The notes below the pieces were generated by a model that worked only from the letters and a program-made list of their open reading frames with translations, was not told the origin of the DNA and ran no database searches. Positions 23,131 to 34,755 of a stretch of 64,000 nt of DNA are shown here, in pieces (position 1 is the first letter of the stretch; each line of letters opens with the position of its first letter). Source of the DNA: Cricetomys ansorgei (Eukaryota > Chordata > Mammalia > Rodentia > Nesomyidae); contig JAMJFZ010003581.1 in the NCBI GenBank assembly GCA_026225945.1, forward strand, positions 6,468,501 to 6,532,500, in the 5' to 3' direction. Made by a program: the position numbers and the translations under genes.

Positions 23131-23480
23131 AGTGAGTTTCTGTCAACTTGACATGGGCTAGGGTTCTCTGGGAAAAGAGAGTGTGAATTGAAGAATCGTC
23201 TCTAATGGACTGGCCTGTGGACATGTCTGTGGGGCATTTTATTGATTAATAATTGATGTAGGAAGGTCTAGCCCACTGTGGGCAGTGCCACCTCTGGGCA
23301 GGAGGTCCTTGATTGTATAAGAAAGCAGGCTGAGCAAGCCATGGAAGCAATCCAGTAAGTGGCAGTCCATGGTGTCTTTTGGAGTTCCTGCCTCCAGTGT
23401 CCTGCTTGAGTTCTTGCCTTAATTTTCCTCAATTATGGACTATGACATGGATGAATAAGCCATATTCTGTGCTTCCACTT
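23131..23480 (+). mobile_element. rodent LTR-A (MaLR-like), sense
   Basis: 'tgtcaacttgacatgggcta', 'ggacatgtctgtggggcatt', ttattgattaataattgatg, 'gcccactgtgggcagtgcca' and 'aagaaagcaggctgagcaag' follow the same LTR family as at 41221, here in sense. The 3' end past about 23470 is truncated or decayed. Confidence 0.75.
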
Positions 23481-24775
23481 GCCTTTATAGAAAGAAAAAT
23501 GCATATAGATCAGGTAATCAGACAATTACAGGCAGCTGAGTGCCTTCCAGTATTTCCTAATACATTCATCGTGGGCTGCCTTTAAAGAACTGTATCTCAG
23601 CTATAAATATTCTACAGGGCAAACAGAGCCTCTTAGATCTGGATTCAAAATAACATAAGCAAAGAGAGTTTCTATTTATCTGGACATATGATTGTTTCAG
23701 ACGTAGTCATGTAATCAAATGTATGGAAAAGATATTTCACAGATTTACAGGTAAGGAATTTTACCTCCCTTTTGTGAGGAGTATTGTCACCCACTTCATA
23801 CATACTCTATTTTTTCCCTACCATAAATGAAGTGATTTTTTTTCATTTTGGGATCCCTGAAAAAACTAACTTTATATTCAAAAATGACATCTGAATAAAA
23901 TCAGTGAGCTATACTTAAGTCCTTGCAGAAGCTCATTCAAATGATGTTTCTAGGCTTGACTATAATTGTATTTATCAAATATTCATGCTTATATAGTCTT
24001 TAAATTATTTTTGTAGAGGAAAATTTTACTACATATGTCCCCAGAAAGAAAGAGGTGAAGCGTAACTGTGGAGAAAAAAATCTTTTCAAATATTTTCACA
24101 CTGTGAGCCTATTATAAGTGCAAGAAGATTAAAGATCCAACATAAAGGTATGTATTTAAATGACTACAAATAACTATTTAACTAGAACTGCCTAGGGGAC
24201 ATCCCCAGTCCCTAAATGATCAAAGGCTATTGCTACAGGCAAGGTCCAAAACCACCTGCTTGTGTAAAGAACATCAGATGACAGCACCGATTTTCTACAA
24301 TACATGGCTACCTCTTGAAACAATGATTTTAAAAATTCTCTATTCAGCACTGACAGAAGGCAAACAGATTGAGAGTTGAGTCTACAATTCCAACATCTCA
24401 TACTTTTGCCTTGTATAGAAATGTGATTGTTCCTTAGACCCTCTCACAATTCTTTACTCTGACATTGTTTTCTATTGTAAGAACAAAGTTCAAATTGTTA
24501 GAAATTAAAAGGTCATCTTTAGGCTCACACAGAAAAACTCCAAGAAGCCATTGGACTAAAATTGTTTTTTATCCTTTGTCAGGACCTCTGTGAGCCTGAG
24601 ACCTACAACACATTCAGAAAAACTATGAGTTTGTTGCTTTACCATTGACATTTTTTTCCACTCCTCCAAACTGAAATCAGATCAGATAGATTATTGTATT
24701 TCTCCTGTCTACCTGAAGTTCTACCTTTTTATAAAAAGGAAGCACAAAGTAGCTAGATTGAGTTTTATATTTTTT
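23481..24775. other. single-copy DNA
   Basis: No mobile element, RNA gene or supportable coding region was recognised. Confidence 0.4.
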
Positions 24776-25065
24776 TCAGTTAGCTCATGGCCTAGTTTGG
24801 ATTCTGCTGCTGTCATAAACACCATGACCAAAAGTGACTTAGAGGAGGAAAGTAATTATTTCATCTTACACACTTCCAGGTCACAGTCCATCATCAGGGG
24901 AGTCAGTACAGGAACACAAAACAGGAACCAGCAGGCAGGAACTGAAGCAGAAAGCACAAAGGAAAGTTGCTCACTGGCTTGCTTCCCATGGCTATGCTAG
25001 CTTTCATATACAGACAGGTCTTCATGCCTAGGGGTGGCACTTCCCATGATTTCTCATATCTAATA
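24776..25065 (-). mobile_element. rodent LTR-A, reverse orientation, 5' part missing
   Basis: 'tgctgctgtcataaacacca' with tgaccaaaagtgac, 'aggtcacagtccatcatcag', gcaggcaggaactgaagcag, tcactggcttgcttcccatg and aggggtggcacttccca give the inverted 3' two-thirds of the LTR. It breaks off near 25060. Confidence 0.75.
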
Positions 25066-25384
25066 TTCTAATTAAAAACCTTTCAACTGGAAAATCACAG
25101 AACCAGGGATTTGGCCCATTGATAAATATTTATTTCTTGGGAATAAATTGCTTCTCCTTAATTTATAACCCATTTGTAGCTTTAAAATCAATTTGTATAT
25201 CAAGTTGTTTAACAAAGATAAAGAGGAAAGAATAAAAATGTCACACTGTGCTACCAAAGATAAAAATAACTGTATAAACATTGGATGATCTATGCATGTT
25301 ACATGTAAAAGATGCAGCACATATATTAGTTATCTATATATACATGCCTGTTACTAAGTTGTAATATATTTCTTTCACGAGTGT
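25066..25384. other. single-copy DNA between two LTR-A pieces
   Basis: AT-rich, with no repeat recognised. It separates a minus and a plus fragment of the same LTR family. Confidence 0.4.
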
Positions 25385-25530
25385 GCTGATTAGTTATTGT
25401 CAGCTTGACACAAAGAAGAGTCACCTGAGATGAGGGAACCACAGTTGAAGAATTGCCTCCATTGTATTGGCCTGTAGCTTTGGCTGTGGGGCATTTTCTG
25501 AATTTCCTTTTGATGCAGTGTAGACACAAG
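25385..25530 (+). mobile_element. rodent LTR-A fragment, sense (5' part)
   Basis: gtgctgattagttattgtca, 'gcttgacacaaagaagagtc', 'acctgagatgagggaacc' and gctgtggggcattttctg match the 5' third of the LTR. The rest is missing. Confidence 0.7.
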
Positions 25531-25769
25531 AAATAATTATTCAAAAATTCTCCCTAAATTCAACAGAGTATTCTTGGGCAGCTTTTTCTTCATGTAAAGT
25601 CACAATAAAAGCATTTACTCTCGACTCTTTGTATTTACCTGTCATCATTATGGAAGCAATGTCCAAGCATCCAGGCCTGGCCATGGATCCAGCTGTGATC
25701 TCTCAAATACTTAAGTTAAGACAGATTAGCTTATTGTCTTGGAAGTCAAATATCAAAGTGACAATTCTT

Positions 25770-25771
<2 letters not shown>

Positions 25772-25804
<33 letters not shown>

Positions 25805-25807
25805 TAT
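25772..25807 (+). repeat. poly(A)-(AT)n microsatellite
   Basis: A run of A is followed by about 12 TA units. It lies at the tail side of the adjoining reverse-oriented B3, so it probably grew from that SINE's tail. Confidence 0.95.
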
Positions 25808-25985
25808 TTTTACTATATGTGCATCAATGTTTTGTCTGTATTCATATCTGTGTGAGAGTGTCAAATCCTTTCAAACTGGAGTTAGAGATGGTTGTGAGAT
25901 GCCATGTGAGTGCTGGGAATTGAATCAGGATCCTCTGGAAGATCAGCAAATACTCTCAACCACCAAGCCATCTCTCCCTAAAGCT
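25808..25985 (-). mobile_element. B3/B2-family SINE, reverse orientation
   Basis: 'gagttagagatggttgtgag', atgccatgtgagtgctggga, 'attgaatcaggatcctctgg', 'agatcagcaaatactctcaa' and 'ccaccaagccatctctccc' are the inverted B3/B2 body with a well-kept tRNA-like head. Confidence 0.93.
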
Positions 25986-25998
25986 GCAAGCTGCAACA

Positions 25999-26097
25999 CT
26001 CTCTCCTTCCCTTTCCCTCTCTCTCTCCCTCTCCCTCCCTCTCCCTCCCTCTCTCTCTGTCTCTCTCTCTCCCTCTCTGACTCTCTCTCTCTCTCTG

Positions 26098-26160
<63 letters not shown>
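25999..26160 (+). repeat. compound (CT)n-(CA)n microsatellite
   Basis: A pyrimidine tract of CT, CCCT and CTGT units runs from 25999 to 26109, then about 25 CA units with a single T interruption run to 26160. Both strands give artificial long open frames here (LSLSLS, THTHTH, CVCVCV). Confidence 0.97.
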
Positions 26161-26234
26161 GCAGGTTACTATTAGATTTTATATTTTCCTTAGAGAATAT
26201 ATTGACCAGTGCTGTTTGTTTATACCAATGACCT

Positions 26235-27070
26235 TTTTCTTTAATTACTTTAGTTGTGTGCATGTATGTTCCTAAATACATAAATATAACTTGTTCGGTC
26301 CATATAATGTTACCTGTATATATATATAATCTCAGGGCTGACCTACTTGGTATTAGATAATCAATTCTGTGGGTATCTTCTTTGGAGAATGCTATTTCCC
26401 CTGCTCTCAATGTTCACAAGTAGCCTGTAGTCCTTTGCCTAGGGTTGAGGCACCAGGAATTTTCCCCCACTCCAAGTTAGCATGGTATTTGGTGTTGCCA
26501 CTGTTCAAGTGATATTTAGGTAGCCATGTTGATAAGACTTTATAGATGTAACTTCCCTTACATTTCTGTAGACATAATCCTGTTTCTCTATCTTTAACAA
26601 TCTTTCCACCTCCTCCTCTGCAATAATACCTGAGCCTTAGTTTCAGGAATTCTATTGTAGATATATCAGGGATGTACCTCAGACATAGGACCTAGAGGAC
26701 TTGAACTGGATCTGATCTGATAGTCGCTTTCCTGGAGACCAGCTCTCATGGTACCAAAAGGCAATATGCAAACTTCCAACAGATGAAGGCAAACAATAGT
26801 CCTTCCCAACTATAATGCCAATGAACCACAATGACAACCAGCATAGTATCATAACTCAAAGGGTACAATTGTAGCATGCTTACTTTGGCTCTCTAATTGG
26901 ACCAACAGCTCTCTATTGGACCTTAAGCCTTGTCACCAAGAGAGAAACTTGGTACTTCGTACTAGAAACCAAGCCACCTACCCAAGGCTAATGAAGTCAT
27001 GGATCTTGGAAGAGACTCTACAACCACCACTCTACTAAACCAGCATAATTCCTTACTGTATTTTAAATAT
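26235..27070 (-). mobile_element. LINE-1 3' UTR fragment, reverse orientation
   Basis: The plus strand reads the inverse of a rodent L1 3' UTR over about 830 bases: 'atctcagggctgacctactt', 'gcctgtagtcctttgcctag' and ggttgaggc, 'gttgataagactttatagat', and 'tctacaaccaccactctact' with aaaccagcat. It shares blocks with 8440-8780 but extends further 5' in L1 terms. No ORF2 sequence was recognised. Confidence 0.7.
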
Positions 27071-27475
27071 GTATCCTTATATCCATAGCCAGTGTTTCTT
27101 ACTTTGACACTACAGTGATTTGTGATTTGTTTTGTTATTTTATGAATCTTTTGTCATTAGTGATTCAGGGGTCATGGATCTATTTTCACAGTATCTAACA
27201 TTAAGTAGTCAAAAAGTCAGAAGATCAAAGAGACTGAAAGTGTGGAGTAAGCCGAGGGCTTAATTTCTTTTATCATAAATACAATGATCCATTAATATCT
27301 GTTATGTAGTATGCAGAAAATTACCAAATAGCAGAATAATTGTTCACATGTCATGTTCAAACAAAACAAAGCAACAAAAATCCACAAATCATGGAATAGT
27401 TAAGTCAGTTGCAACCCAAGGCCAACACATACTATTGCTTGATTAGTCTGGGAATGATTGTCTAATGGAGAAAAA
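27071..27475. other. single-copy DNA
   Basis: No repeat or gene was recognised. Confidence 0.4.
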
Positions 27476-27862
27476 TGTGTGGTTGCTTCAATAAGAACAG
27501 CCCCCATAGGATCGTATATTTGAATGCTTAGTCACCACGGAGTGGAACTATTTGAAAGGATTAGAAGTATTAGGAGGTGTGGCCATGTTGGAGGAAGTAT
27601 GTCACTGTGTACAGGCTTCGAAGTTTTAAAAACCCATGCCAAATTCAGTGTTTCTTTCTCTCTCAGCTTGCCTGTGCATCAGGGTGCAGCTCTCAGCTAC
27701 TTCTCCAGCACCATTACTGCCTTTATGCCATCATTCTCCCCATCATGATGGTAGTGGACTAACCCTCTAAAGCTGTAAGCAAGTTCCAATTGAATGCTTT
27801 CTTTTATAACAGTTGCTTTGGTCATGATGTCTCTTCACAGTAATAGAACAATGCCTAAGTCA
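27476..27862 (+). mobile_element. ORR1: ORR1-type MaLR LTR, sense, nearly complete
   Basis: From tgtgtggttgcttcaataag through cccccataggatcg, 'ggaggtgtggccatgttgga', 'cagctacttctccagcacca', catcatgatggtagtggact, 'tgctttcttttataacagtt' and 'gtctcttcacagtaataga', ending aagtca, this follows the ORR1 LTR consensus end to end at the usual length of about 390 bases. No 5-bp duplication could be confirmed. Confidence 0.9.
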
Positions 27863-28845
27863 CAAAGTGACAATTGTTTTTTAAGAGTCTTCATGGAAAT
27901 GTTTATTGTAGTGAACAGGGCCATGATATATATTCTTGTTAATTAATGAGAACACTGTGAAATACAATGCTGACATCATTGAAGGTGGATATCTCAGTCA
28001 TTTAAATAATAATACTTTGTACATTCTCTAATAATGCTAAATCGTGTTTCTGTTTAAAATATGAAACCACTGAATCAGGTATTTAGACTTACAGAAAAGA
28101 GAGTGTTTTAAGTTAAGTATCCTGACATGCATTAACAGGAATTTCTTTTGGTGGGAATGAACGCCTTGACTGACAAGGGGTTTACATAACGGTTTCCTAA
28201 AGTTTTAACCTTCAAGGAATACAGAACGAGGACTGCCTAATTGTATTTAAATCCATATTAACAACAAAAATATTGTTTCTAACACTTGCAAAGTTTTTCT
28301 TAAAATATAGCTGTACAAATGTTGATTGCAAAGGGAATAGGATGGCAATGATGCATGAATTGACGAAGGGATGAAGGTTTGTATGACTAAATGTCACCGC
28401 TGCAGTGAGATGTGTTACCTACTCACATTATTGAAATTGCAGTGTGGGCATGTAGCTGAGATAACTGTCCACTTCAGAGATGACACACATTTGCCTGAGT
28501 GTCCTAGCCAAAGACCACCTTTAGAACTGGTTTTGCATTCCTATGATTCATTTCATAGAGTATTTCAAACATACACAAGTCTCCAATATAACCACCATCT
28601 GGAATTAAGATGTTCATATTTTGAAACAGTGTTTCAGGAAATAAAACATTAAGCAACTCTGTCTCTTCATATGTAATTAGTTAGAAGACGAGATAATTTC
28701 TGTTAAACCATGTCTTAAGGCTTTACTACATGTATAGGTACTCATAAATCACAAATAATATTTTATATATTTTAAAGTTACAAAAATTATATTTTTTTCT
28801 GTGTCTGATAATTTGTAATTTTTAAAAGTGTGTTTCTGCCTAGCC
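27863..28845. other. single-copy DNA
   Basis: No mobile element was recognised. The 93-residue frame at 28371-28652 has several Cys and His residues near its start but no recognisable zinc-finger spacing, and no other sign of a gene. Confidence 0.4.
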
Positions 28846-29057
28846 TCAGTTGGTAACATGCCTGCTTTGCAGTCATGAGGAAAGAAAGAAGCAAAGTGCT
28901 CTTCTTTGAGCCTGTGATCTCTACGCAGAGATGCAGAGACAAGCAGAATGCTAGGGTTTGTTGGCCAGGCAACCAAACCTAATGGACCAGCTTCAAGTCA
29001 GTGAGAGGCCTTGTTTCACAAATGAGAGAAAAAACACACACACACACACACACACAC
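28846..29057 (+). mobile_element. B4-like SINE ending in (CA)n
   Basis: 'cctgctttgcagtcatgagg', 'gagacaagcagaatgctagg', gtttgttggccaggcaac and 'gtcagtgagaggccttgttt' follow the B4 order. The tail continues in (CA)12 at 29034-29057. Confidence 0.7.
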
Positions 29058-29530
29058 GCATGGTGAGCGTGTGTGTGCACACAATGGGAACACAAAGATA
29101 AGACATTCACATACACCCTCGCGTGTTATAAAATGTTTTTGTTTTGCTTTTTGTTCTTTGATGCACTGTTTGTAACTATCATTTCAGCTTCAACTTTCTC
29201 TTTTCTATGACTTCTTACTGCTGATTTTTCTTCTTTCTTGCCTTATATTAATCATGTTGTGTTTCCCTCTTTCCTTTTACTAATTTGGAAAATAAATCTG
29301 ATATGTCTCTTAAGTGGTGGCATGAAATTTTAAATATCTTTAATATGTTAACCAACCTCACTCCCATATTGTCCTCTTTCTCTTTTTTTAACACGCCTGT
29401 GGAGGCTGGTCTCCTAAATGGCAGTGTCGTGGGTTTTGAAAACATGCTTCTCTCTGCATTTTAAACATAGCCATCTTCTGCATCTTGACAAATAATTCTG
29501 TTAGAAGAGAGGTTTGCATTAACTATAAGA
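29058..29530. other. single-copy DNA
   Basis: Pyrimidine-rich around 29140-29245. No repeat family or gene was recognised. Confidence 0.4.
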
Positions 29531-29905
29531 TGTGTATGTGTATGTGATATGCTTGCAAGTATGCCTATTTGTATGTGAGCATGTTCACACGCACTTGTAC
29601 ATGCACATGCACTTGTATGTGCACATGCCTGTAGAGGCTGAAGTTCCACATCAAGTGTCTTCCTTCATCACTCTCCACCTTCCCTATTGAGGCAGATTCT
29701 CTGGTGAACCTGAGCTCAGTGTTGTGGGTACTCCCCCTACTTTGTAAATTCCTTGTCTCTGCCCCTTAGGTTCTTGTATCGCAAATGTCCACCACATCCA
29801 CCTGCCTTTTAGAATATGTCCTGTCCTGGGGATCTGAAATCTAGTCCTTGTGCTTGGTGTGCAAGTGTTTTACCTGCTCAACCATCTTCCCAGTCAAGAT
29901 ATGTG
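29531..29905 (-). mobile_element. B4 SINE, reverse orientation
   Basis: The plus strand shows the inverted B4: GT/CA-rich tail part (29531-29620), aagtgtcttccttcatcact with ctccacctt, 'gaacctgagctcagtg', 'ctggggatctgaaatctag', gtgtgcaagtgttttacctg and 'ctcaaccatcttcccagtc'. It is longer than a simple B3 and contains the 7SL-like middle (cttgtctctgccccttaggt). Confidence 0.8.
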
Positions 29906-31337
29906 TTTTGGATAATTATTCACATTTTATTTCTATTGCCTATAACACTGTTAGGTTGCCTTTAGTGTTTTTCAGATTTCCAGTGACCAATTCTGTGGTT
30001 GTTAAATATATTGCTTTAGATATGGTATATTTCTCCACTCTGGAACTGCTGGGTTTCTGCATTTATGAAAAACCTCAGTAGTTCTCTCTAAGATTTGGCT
30101 CTCCCCTAATTTTGATGCTTACCTCTGAAAAACTTCTTAGACATACATTGGAGCTTGTTCTCATTGTTATGAATATCTTTCTTAGCCCCTGTGTCTTCTT
30201 GAGACCTTCACACTACAGAGAGTTGTCTCAAACCTCCTGTATTAACCTCTTGGGTACTGGGATCATTTTTAATTTTTCATTTCATAATCACTTTCCTTAC
30301 CCTATCATCCCAGGGTTAGAGTCTTTAATGGTTCTTCAGTGTGAACTAGTAATGTGCTTCTCAACTAGTAGACTTGTTGTATTTCTACATATTTTAAGTC
30401 GTTGCTTATAGTGTCCTAATTTTTCCGTGCACCTTTTTGTGGGTTGCATATTCTCACATTTTTTTATCATTTTCAATGCATAATTCATATTTATCTTTCA
30501 GATTTTTATTGTTTCAGTTTCTAGTCTTGAGAAAGGGTGTCTGGTGTTTAGTACATTTGTCTGCTTTTTCTCTTATCAAACGTTCCCAAACCTATTTGAT
30601 CAATTTTTATTCTTTTAGTTATCAGTGAAATATACTAGGCTTGGAAAAAGCAAAGTCCATCATCTTATAAAATGCTACAGGTATTTATAACACAGTGTAG
30701 GAAACTACAAAGAGCAAAAGAGCCTGGGTAAGAAGCTTTCAGTCCTTTTACATTTACTTCAAACAAAGTTTATGTCACCCACTGCAGAAAGTTTTAATCA
30801 TGTGAAGAGACATGTTGCAGTGCATGTTACAGGTCTTTTGTCTCCTTCATTTCTGTTTCTGCTGTTGTTCTTATTATTAGAGTGAAGTACTACTTGCCCC
30901 GATTAGTGAAAGTGGCCCAGACAGAAACCTTGTGTGTTTGCTTCAGCCAGGTGTCCAAGGGCATCACAGAGGGCGCTAGATCTACATTGATTTCTCATCC
31001 TGGTTTGATATCTGTGTTTGTGTTATTCAGGCATCAGGGCCTTTCACCTTTTCTTTTCTTCTCTTCTCTTTCTCACATAGGGAAGATTTTTTTTCCTTAC
31101 TAATTAGAGTTCCATAGTTAGACAAGCCTCAAAGGGTAGAGTTTCTAGTACCTGTTCTAATGAGTGTTTTCAAATTCATATGAAGAGTCATATGTCAACT
31201 CATGACTTAATGTGGGCCCTGAGCCCCATCATCTACAGACACAAGGATGCCAGTATCTCAGTGTTACACCCATCAAACACTCACCACCAACTCTCTGTTC
31301 TAATGCAACAACTTGTATCTCTTTGTACTCATATTTT
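29906..31337. other. T-rich DNA, possibly antisense of an old LINE
   Basis: The strand is strongly T-rich between 29900 and 30650, which is common on the antisense of decayed L1, but no diagnostic block was recognised. A pyrimidine run ending cacatag at 31060-31080 resembles a splice acceptor. No gene is supported. Confidence 0.35.
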
Positions 31338-31415
31338 ACAGCACTGGGGATTTAATCTAGGGCCCCAAGCTCACTAGGCAAGTGCTCCAGCTCTAAACCA
31401 CATCCACAACTGTAC
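31338..31415 (-). mobile_element. ID-type (tRNA-derived) SINE piece, reverse
   Basis: 'cagcactggggatttaatct', agggccccaagctcactagg, caagtgctccagctctaaac and 'cacatccacaact' are the inverted ID element, derived from tRNA-Ala (BC1-like). Diverged, with no clear A tail. Confidence 0.7.
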
Positions 31416-32126
31416 TTGTGATATTATTGCTCTCACTTTGAAGTATGGAGTCATTTTTGATGTTTCTTTTCTTTTGAATTTTTAGGAAAATGAATGTTTT
31501 TCTTGTAGTCTAGCCAGCAGTGGTATATGTTTACAGTAGTGTTACTATACAAATTTAGTCAACCGTAATCTGAGGAACACAGGTATTCTGTCTTCTTTTT
31601 CTCATGAGTGACTGTGATAATCCTTTGATAATTGTGGCTGTTGTCCCTTTGTTCTCTGACTCCCTTTCCCCAGAGTATAGCCAAGCCTTTGGCCATGGCT
31701 CAGCATAGGGGAGGAGAGTGCAGGCAGAGACTGGTAGTAGGTTTGAAGATCTTGAGTGGAGGCTAAAAGCCCACAGGAAAAACAGACTTCCTGGGAGACT
31801 ATAGTCAGTGTCTACAGCTTATCTTAGTGTTACAGAGTAAAAGTATACAAGGGCTCCTTAAGGCAGTGGGTCAGTGCCTAATTAGTTATACTATAGGTAT
31901 CCTAATTACTTAGTGGTAATGATACCTAGAGTTTTCTGGAGGCTCTGTGCCATGATCATTTTCCAAATAAGTCAAGAGCAAGATTAGAGATACTCTCCAA
32001 GTAAAGTCAGGTGGGAGAGAAGGGAAGCCTCACCTACAAAGGAAGTCTTTCATTTAATGCCAAGCTCAGAAAGCTATCTAGACATGGGGTGGACGTGACC
32101 TCAGGGCCAGGGCTAAATCCCAACAG
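31416..32126. other. single-copy DNA, slightly GC-richer
   Basis: No repeat was recognised. Around 31650-31830 the sequence is richer in G and less AT than its surroundings. No open frame or splice pattern is convincing. Confidence 0.4.
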
Positions 32127-32260
32127 TTTATGTGTGTGTGTGTGTACATCTGTGCACATCAGTGCCAATGCATAGACTGCATGTAGAAATCAATTCTCTT
32201 CTTCTATCATTTGGGTCCTGGGTCATTTGACTTGGTGGCAAGTGATTTTACATGCTGTTT
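32127..32260 (-). mobile_element. B3-family SINE, reverse, head truncated
   Basis: (TG)n at 32131-32145 is followed by 'caattctcttcttctatcat', ttgggtcctgggtcat and tggtggcaagtgattttac, the inverted B3 body. The tRNA-like head is absent; the LTR at 32262 begins there, suggesting disruption by insertion or deletion. Confidence 0.65.
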
Positions 32261-32261
32261 C

Positions 32262-32640
32262 AGTTTGTTTGCTTGTTTGTTTTTTCCCTCTGTGAGAAAC
32301 ACTACGATCAAAAGCAATTTGGATAGGAAAGGGATTATTTTATCTTTCTGGTTATATCAAGGAATCCAAGGCATTAATTTACTCAAGGGCTTGGAGCAGA
32401 AACTATGTAGGAAAGCTGCTTCCTGTCCTACTCCTAGTCTCAAGTTCATCTACTTTTCTTATACAGCACAAGACTAAATGCCTAAGGATGATATCAACTG
32501 CAGTGGGCTGGGCTCTCCTGCAACAGTTAGCAGTCAAGATACTGCGCCGATAGACATGGGCAATCTGATTGGGCAATTCCTCTATTGAGTTCTCTCTTCA
32601 CAGGTTTGTCTCATTTTGTGTGAAATGCTAAGCCATTTTA
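32262..32640 (-). mobile_element. rodent LTR-A, reverse, diverged
   Basis: 'tgtgagaaacactacgatca' with aaagcaatttgg, 'ggaaagggattattttatct', 'tgcagtgggctgggctctcc' and gggcaattcctctattgagt match the inverted LTR-A with many substitutions. Boundaries are approximate. Confidence 0.65.
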
Positions 32641-33440
32641 CTGGTCCATAGGGGTTTCTGGCTAAATGAACTACATGCATTGTCTAATTCTATTCTGGTA
32701 GATAAAGAAATTAGTATTGGATCTAGCAAGTTAAAATATTGAATTTTATGATCCAACTAGCCACTTAAGAATTGATAAATTTAACTTAATCAAAAGGTAG
32801 AGCTTCTGCTCATCTAAAGCCATGAATAAGAAAATTAAAAGACCGGCAACGAAAATGTGTGTCTTGTGTACATTTTACAAAATATTCATGTCAAAATATA
32901 CAAGGTCTCTCATAAAATGTTAGTTTTTAAAAATTATGTGAAATTGCACAAAAAGTAAAAAGAGTTGTCTTGCCAAAATCCTCTGGACTAAGCTTCTTTT
33001 GATGAACCCACAACTAATTGCTACCGTGGATCTTAGCTGATTACTATTGCCTCTGATATCAATGAAGCCCACATAAACCTTCCTTAATCTCAGCATTGTT
33101 TTTATAAGGAAGATAAGCAGACTGCACACACATGTGCATATATGTGTACTCACACATACGAACAGAAATGCTTGTGTGGAAAATGCTGCACCTTTCATTC
33201 TAACAACTATATCCAATATTTCCTTCTTCCATCAACTATAAGGATTATGAAGGGAATCTAAATGATAATTGTGCTACTGATATAGTAGACAGAGCTCAAC
33301 ACAGCTTGTCCATCTGCAGATCTTAAGTTTTCTGTGCTACCGTCAGGAAGGAGAATATGGGGTTTGTAAATAAATTCATTTTAGTTGTCATAGATATTTA
33401 AAGTACTTAGGGAGTTGAGATTTACATCATGCTGTCATTT
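32641..33440. other. single-copy DNA
   Basis: No mobile element or gene was recognised. Confidence 0.4.
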
Positions 33441-34632
33441 TTACACAAAAGTTTCTCTTGTGCCAATACAATAAATCAGAGCACCTCCACAAGCTGACAG
33501 CAAAGACTCATTGCTGAAAGACAATACTTAAACAACTCACTGAACATGGAGACATTGAGCCTACATAGACCTTCACCCCTTCATTCTAGCATCTTTGTAA
33601 GAGGAAGGTATTCTGTATGCTACCAAAGGAGAAACATAAACAACAACCCAGCCACAAACCCTTTGAACTACAATCCTGCTCTGCCTGCAAGATATACTAC
33701 TGAAATGGAGTCACAAAGCTTGTAGGAGTAACCAACCAATATCTCATTTGACTAAAGACCCATACCACAAGACGGAATCCATATCTAACACTGCTTGGGT
33801 GACCTAGAACCTGAGACTAGATAGCCCAGGGACCTAAGGTAAAACCAAATACTCCTGTTCTAAAAATAAATGATAGCAATAAAATGACTCCTAATGACAT
33901 CCTGCTGTACTCAGAGAACAGTGCCTTGCTCAGCCATCAACAGTGAAGCTTCTTCCTGCAGCAGATGAGAACAAATAGAGAGACTCACAGCCAAATATTA
34001 TACAGAGAATGAAGGACCTTAGAACACACAGCCCTAAACAGGATGTCTCCTTCAGACCCCTCAAGATTCAAGGAACCCTGAAGAAGAAGAGGCAGAAGGA
34101 GCCTAATAGCTAAAAAGGATGGAGGACACCAAGAAAACAAGGCTTTCTAAATCAACAGAATGGATGTAATATAAACTCACAGATACTGGGGCAGCATGCA
34201 AAGGACCTGCATGGGTCTGAACCAGATAAGGTCCTAGAGATGAAAGAAGTGGACACATGCCTCCATCTTCAACCTAGATGCTACCTCCAATTGATAATTG
34301 TTCAAATTGAAAAATTTTCTCCAAGGAAGTCTCACTAAGGAAACAAACTACCCTTTAGGATAGGCCGTATGCCCACTAGTTGAAAACCAACTAAACAGCA
34401 TCTTTCTAAGTTCCTTGTCTCATAAAGTCATGTCAGGCCTTTATTTTCCTTACTTTTATTTTACTTATACTTTTCTCTCTTTTGATATATTTTGATATGT
34501 GTGTGTGTATGTATATATATCCAGAATGTGTATATATGTATATATACATATATATACATATATATGTGTGTGTGTCTGTGTGCATGTGAGTGTGTGATGT
34601 GAGAAAAAATCTGTTTTCAATTAAAAAAAAGA
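33441..34632 (+). mobile_element. LINE-1 3' end, sense, 5' truncated
   Basis: About 1.2 kb matches a rodent L1 3' region in order: 'gaacatggagacattgagcc', 'acaacaacccagccacaaac' with cctttgaac, 'gcttgtaggagtaaccaacc', 'actgcttgggtgacctagaa', 'gcagcagatgagaacaaata', 'ctccaaggaagtctcactaa', a TG/TA microsatellite (34497-34592), and 'tgtgagaaaaaatctgtttt' leading to a short A tail. It contains no ORF2 part and no coding capacity. Confidence 0.75.
34497..34592 (+). repeat. (TG)n/(TA)n compound microsatellite
   Basis: Alternating TG, TATA and CATA units lie inside the L1 3' end, with the pyrimidine-purine alternation only briefly interrupted (ccagaa). Such alternation can adopt non-B forms. Confidence 0.93.
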
Positions 34633-34663
34633 ATATGCTTTTAACTAGTTAAATTCAAGAATT

Positions 34664-34755
34664 TTTATTTTAATATTTATTATTATTTATTATTAATTAT
34701 TATTATTATTTATTTATTTATTATTACATATTAAATATTTAATATTTATTTTAAT
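34664..34755 (+). repeat. TTA/TTTA-rich simple sequence
   Basis: TTATTA and TTTA units plus ATATTTAATA repeats. It directly follows the L1 tail and is probably slippage-derived. Confidence 0.9.

Noticed and set aside
25629..26231. 200-residue open frame, the longest in the window
   Set aside because: It runs through an (AT)n, an inverted B3 and the (CT)n-(CA)n tract, giving YIYIYI, LSLSLS and THTHTH repeats. It is a microsatellite artefact, not a gene.
28371..28652. Cys/His-rich start of a 93-residue frame as a zinc finger
   Set aside because: The Cys and His spacing does not fit a C2H2, RING or other finger that I know, and nothing else suggests a gene.
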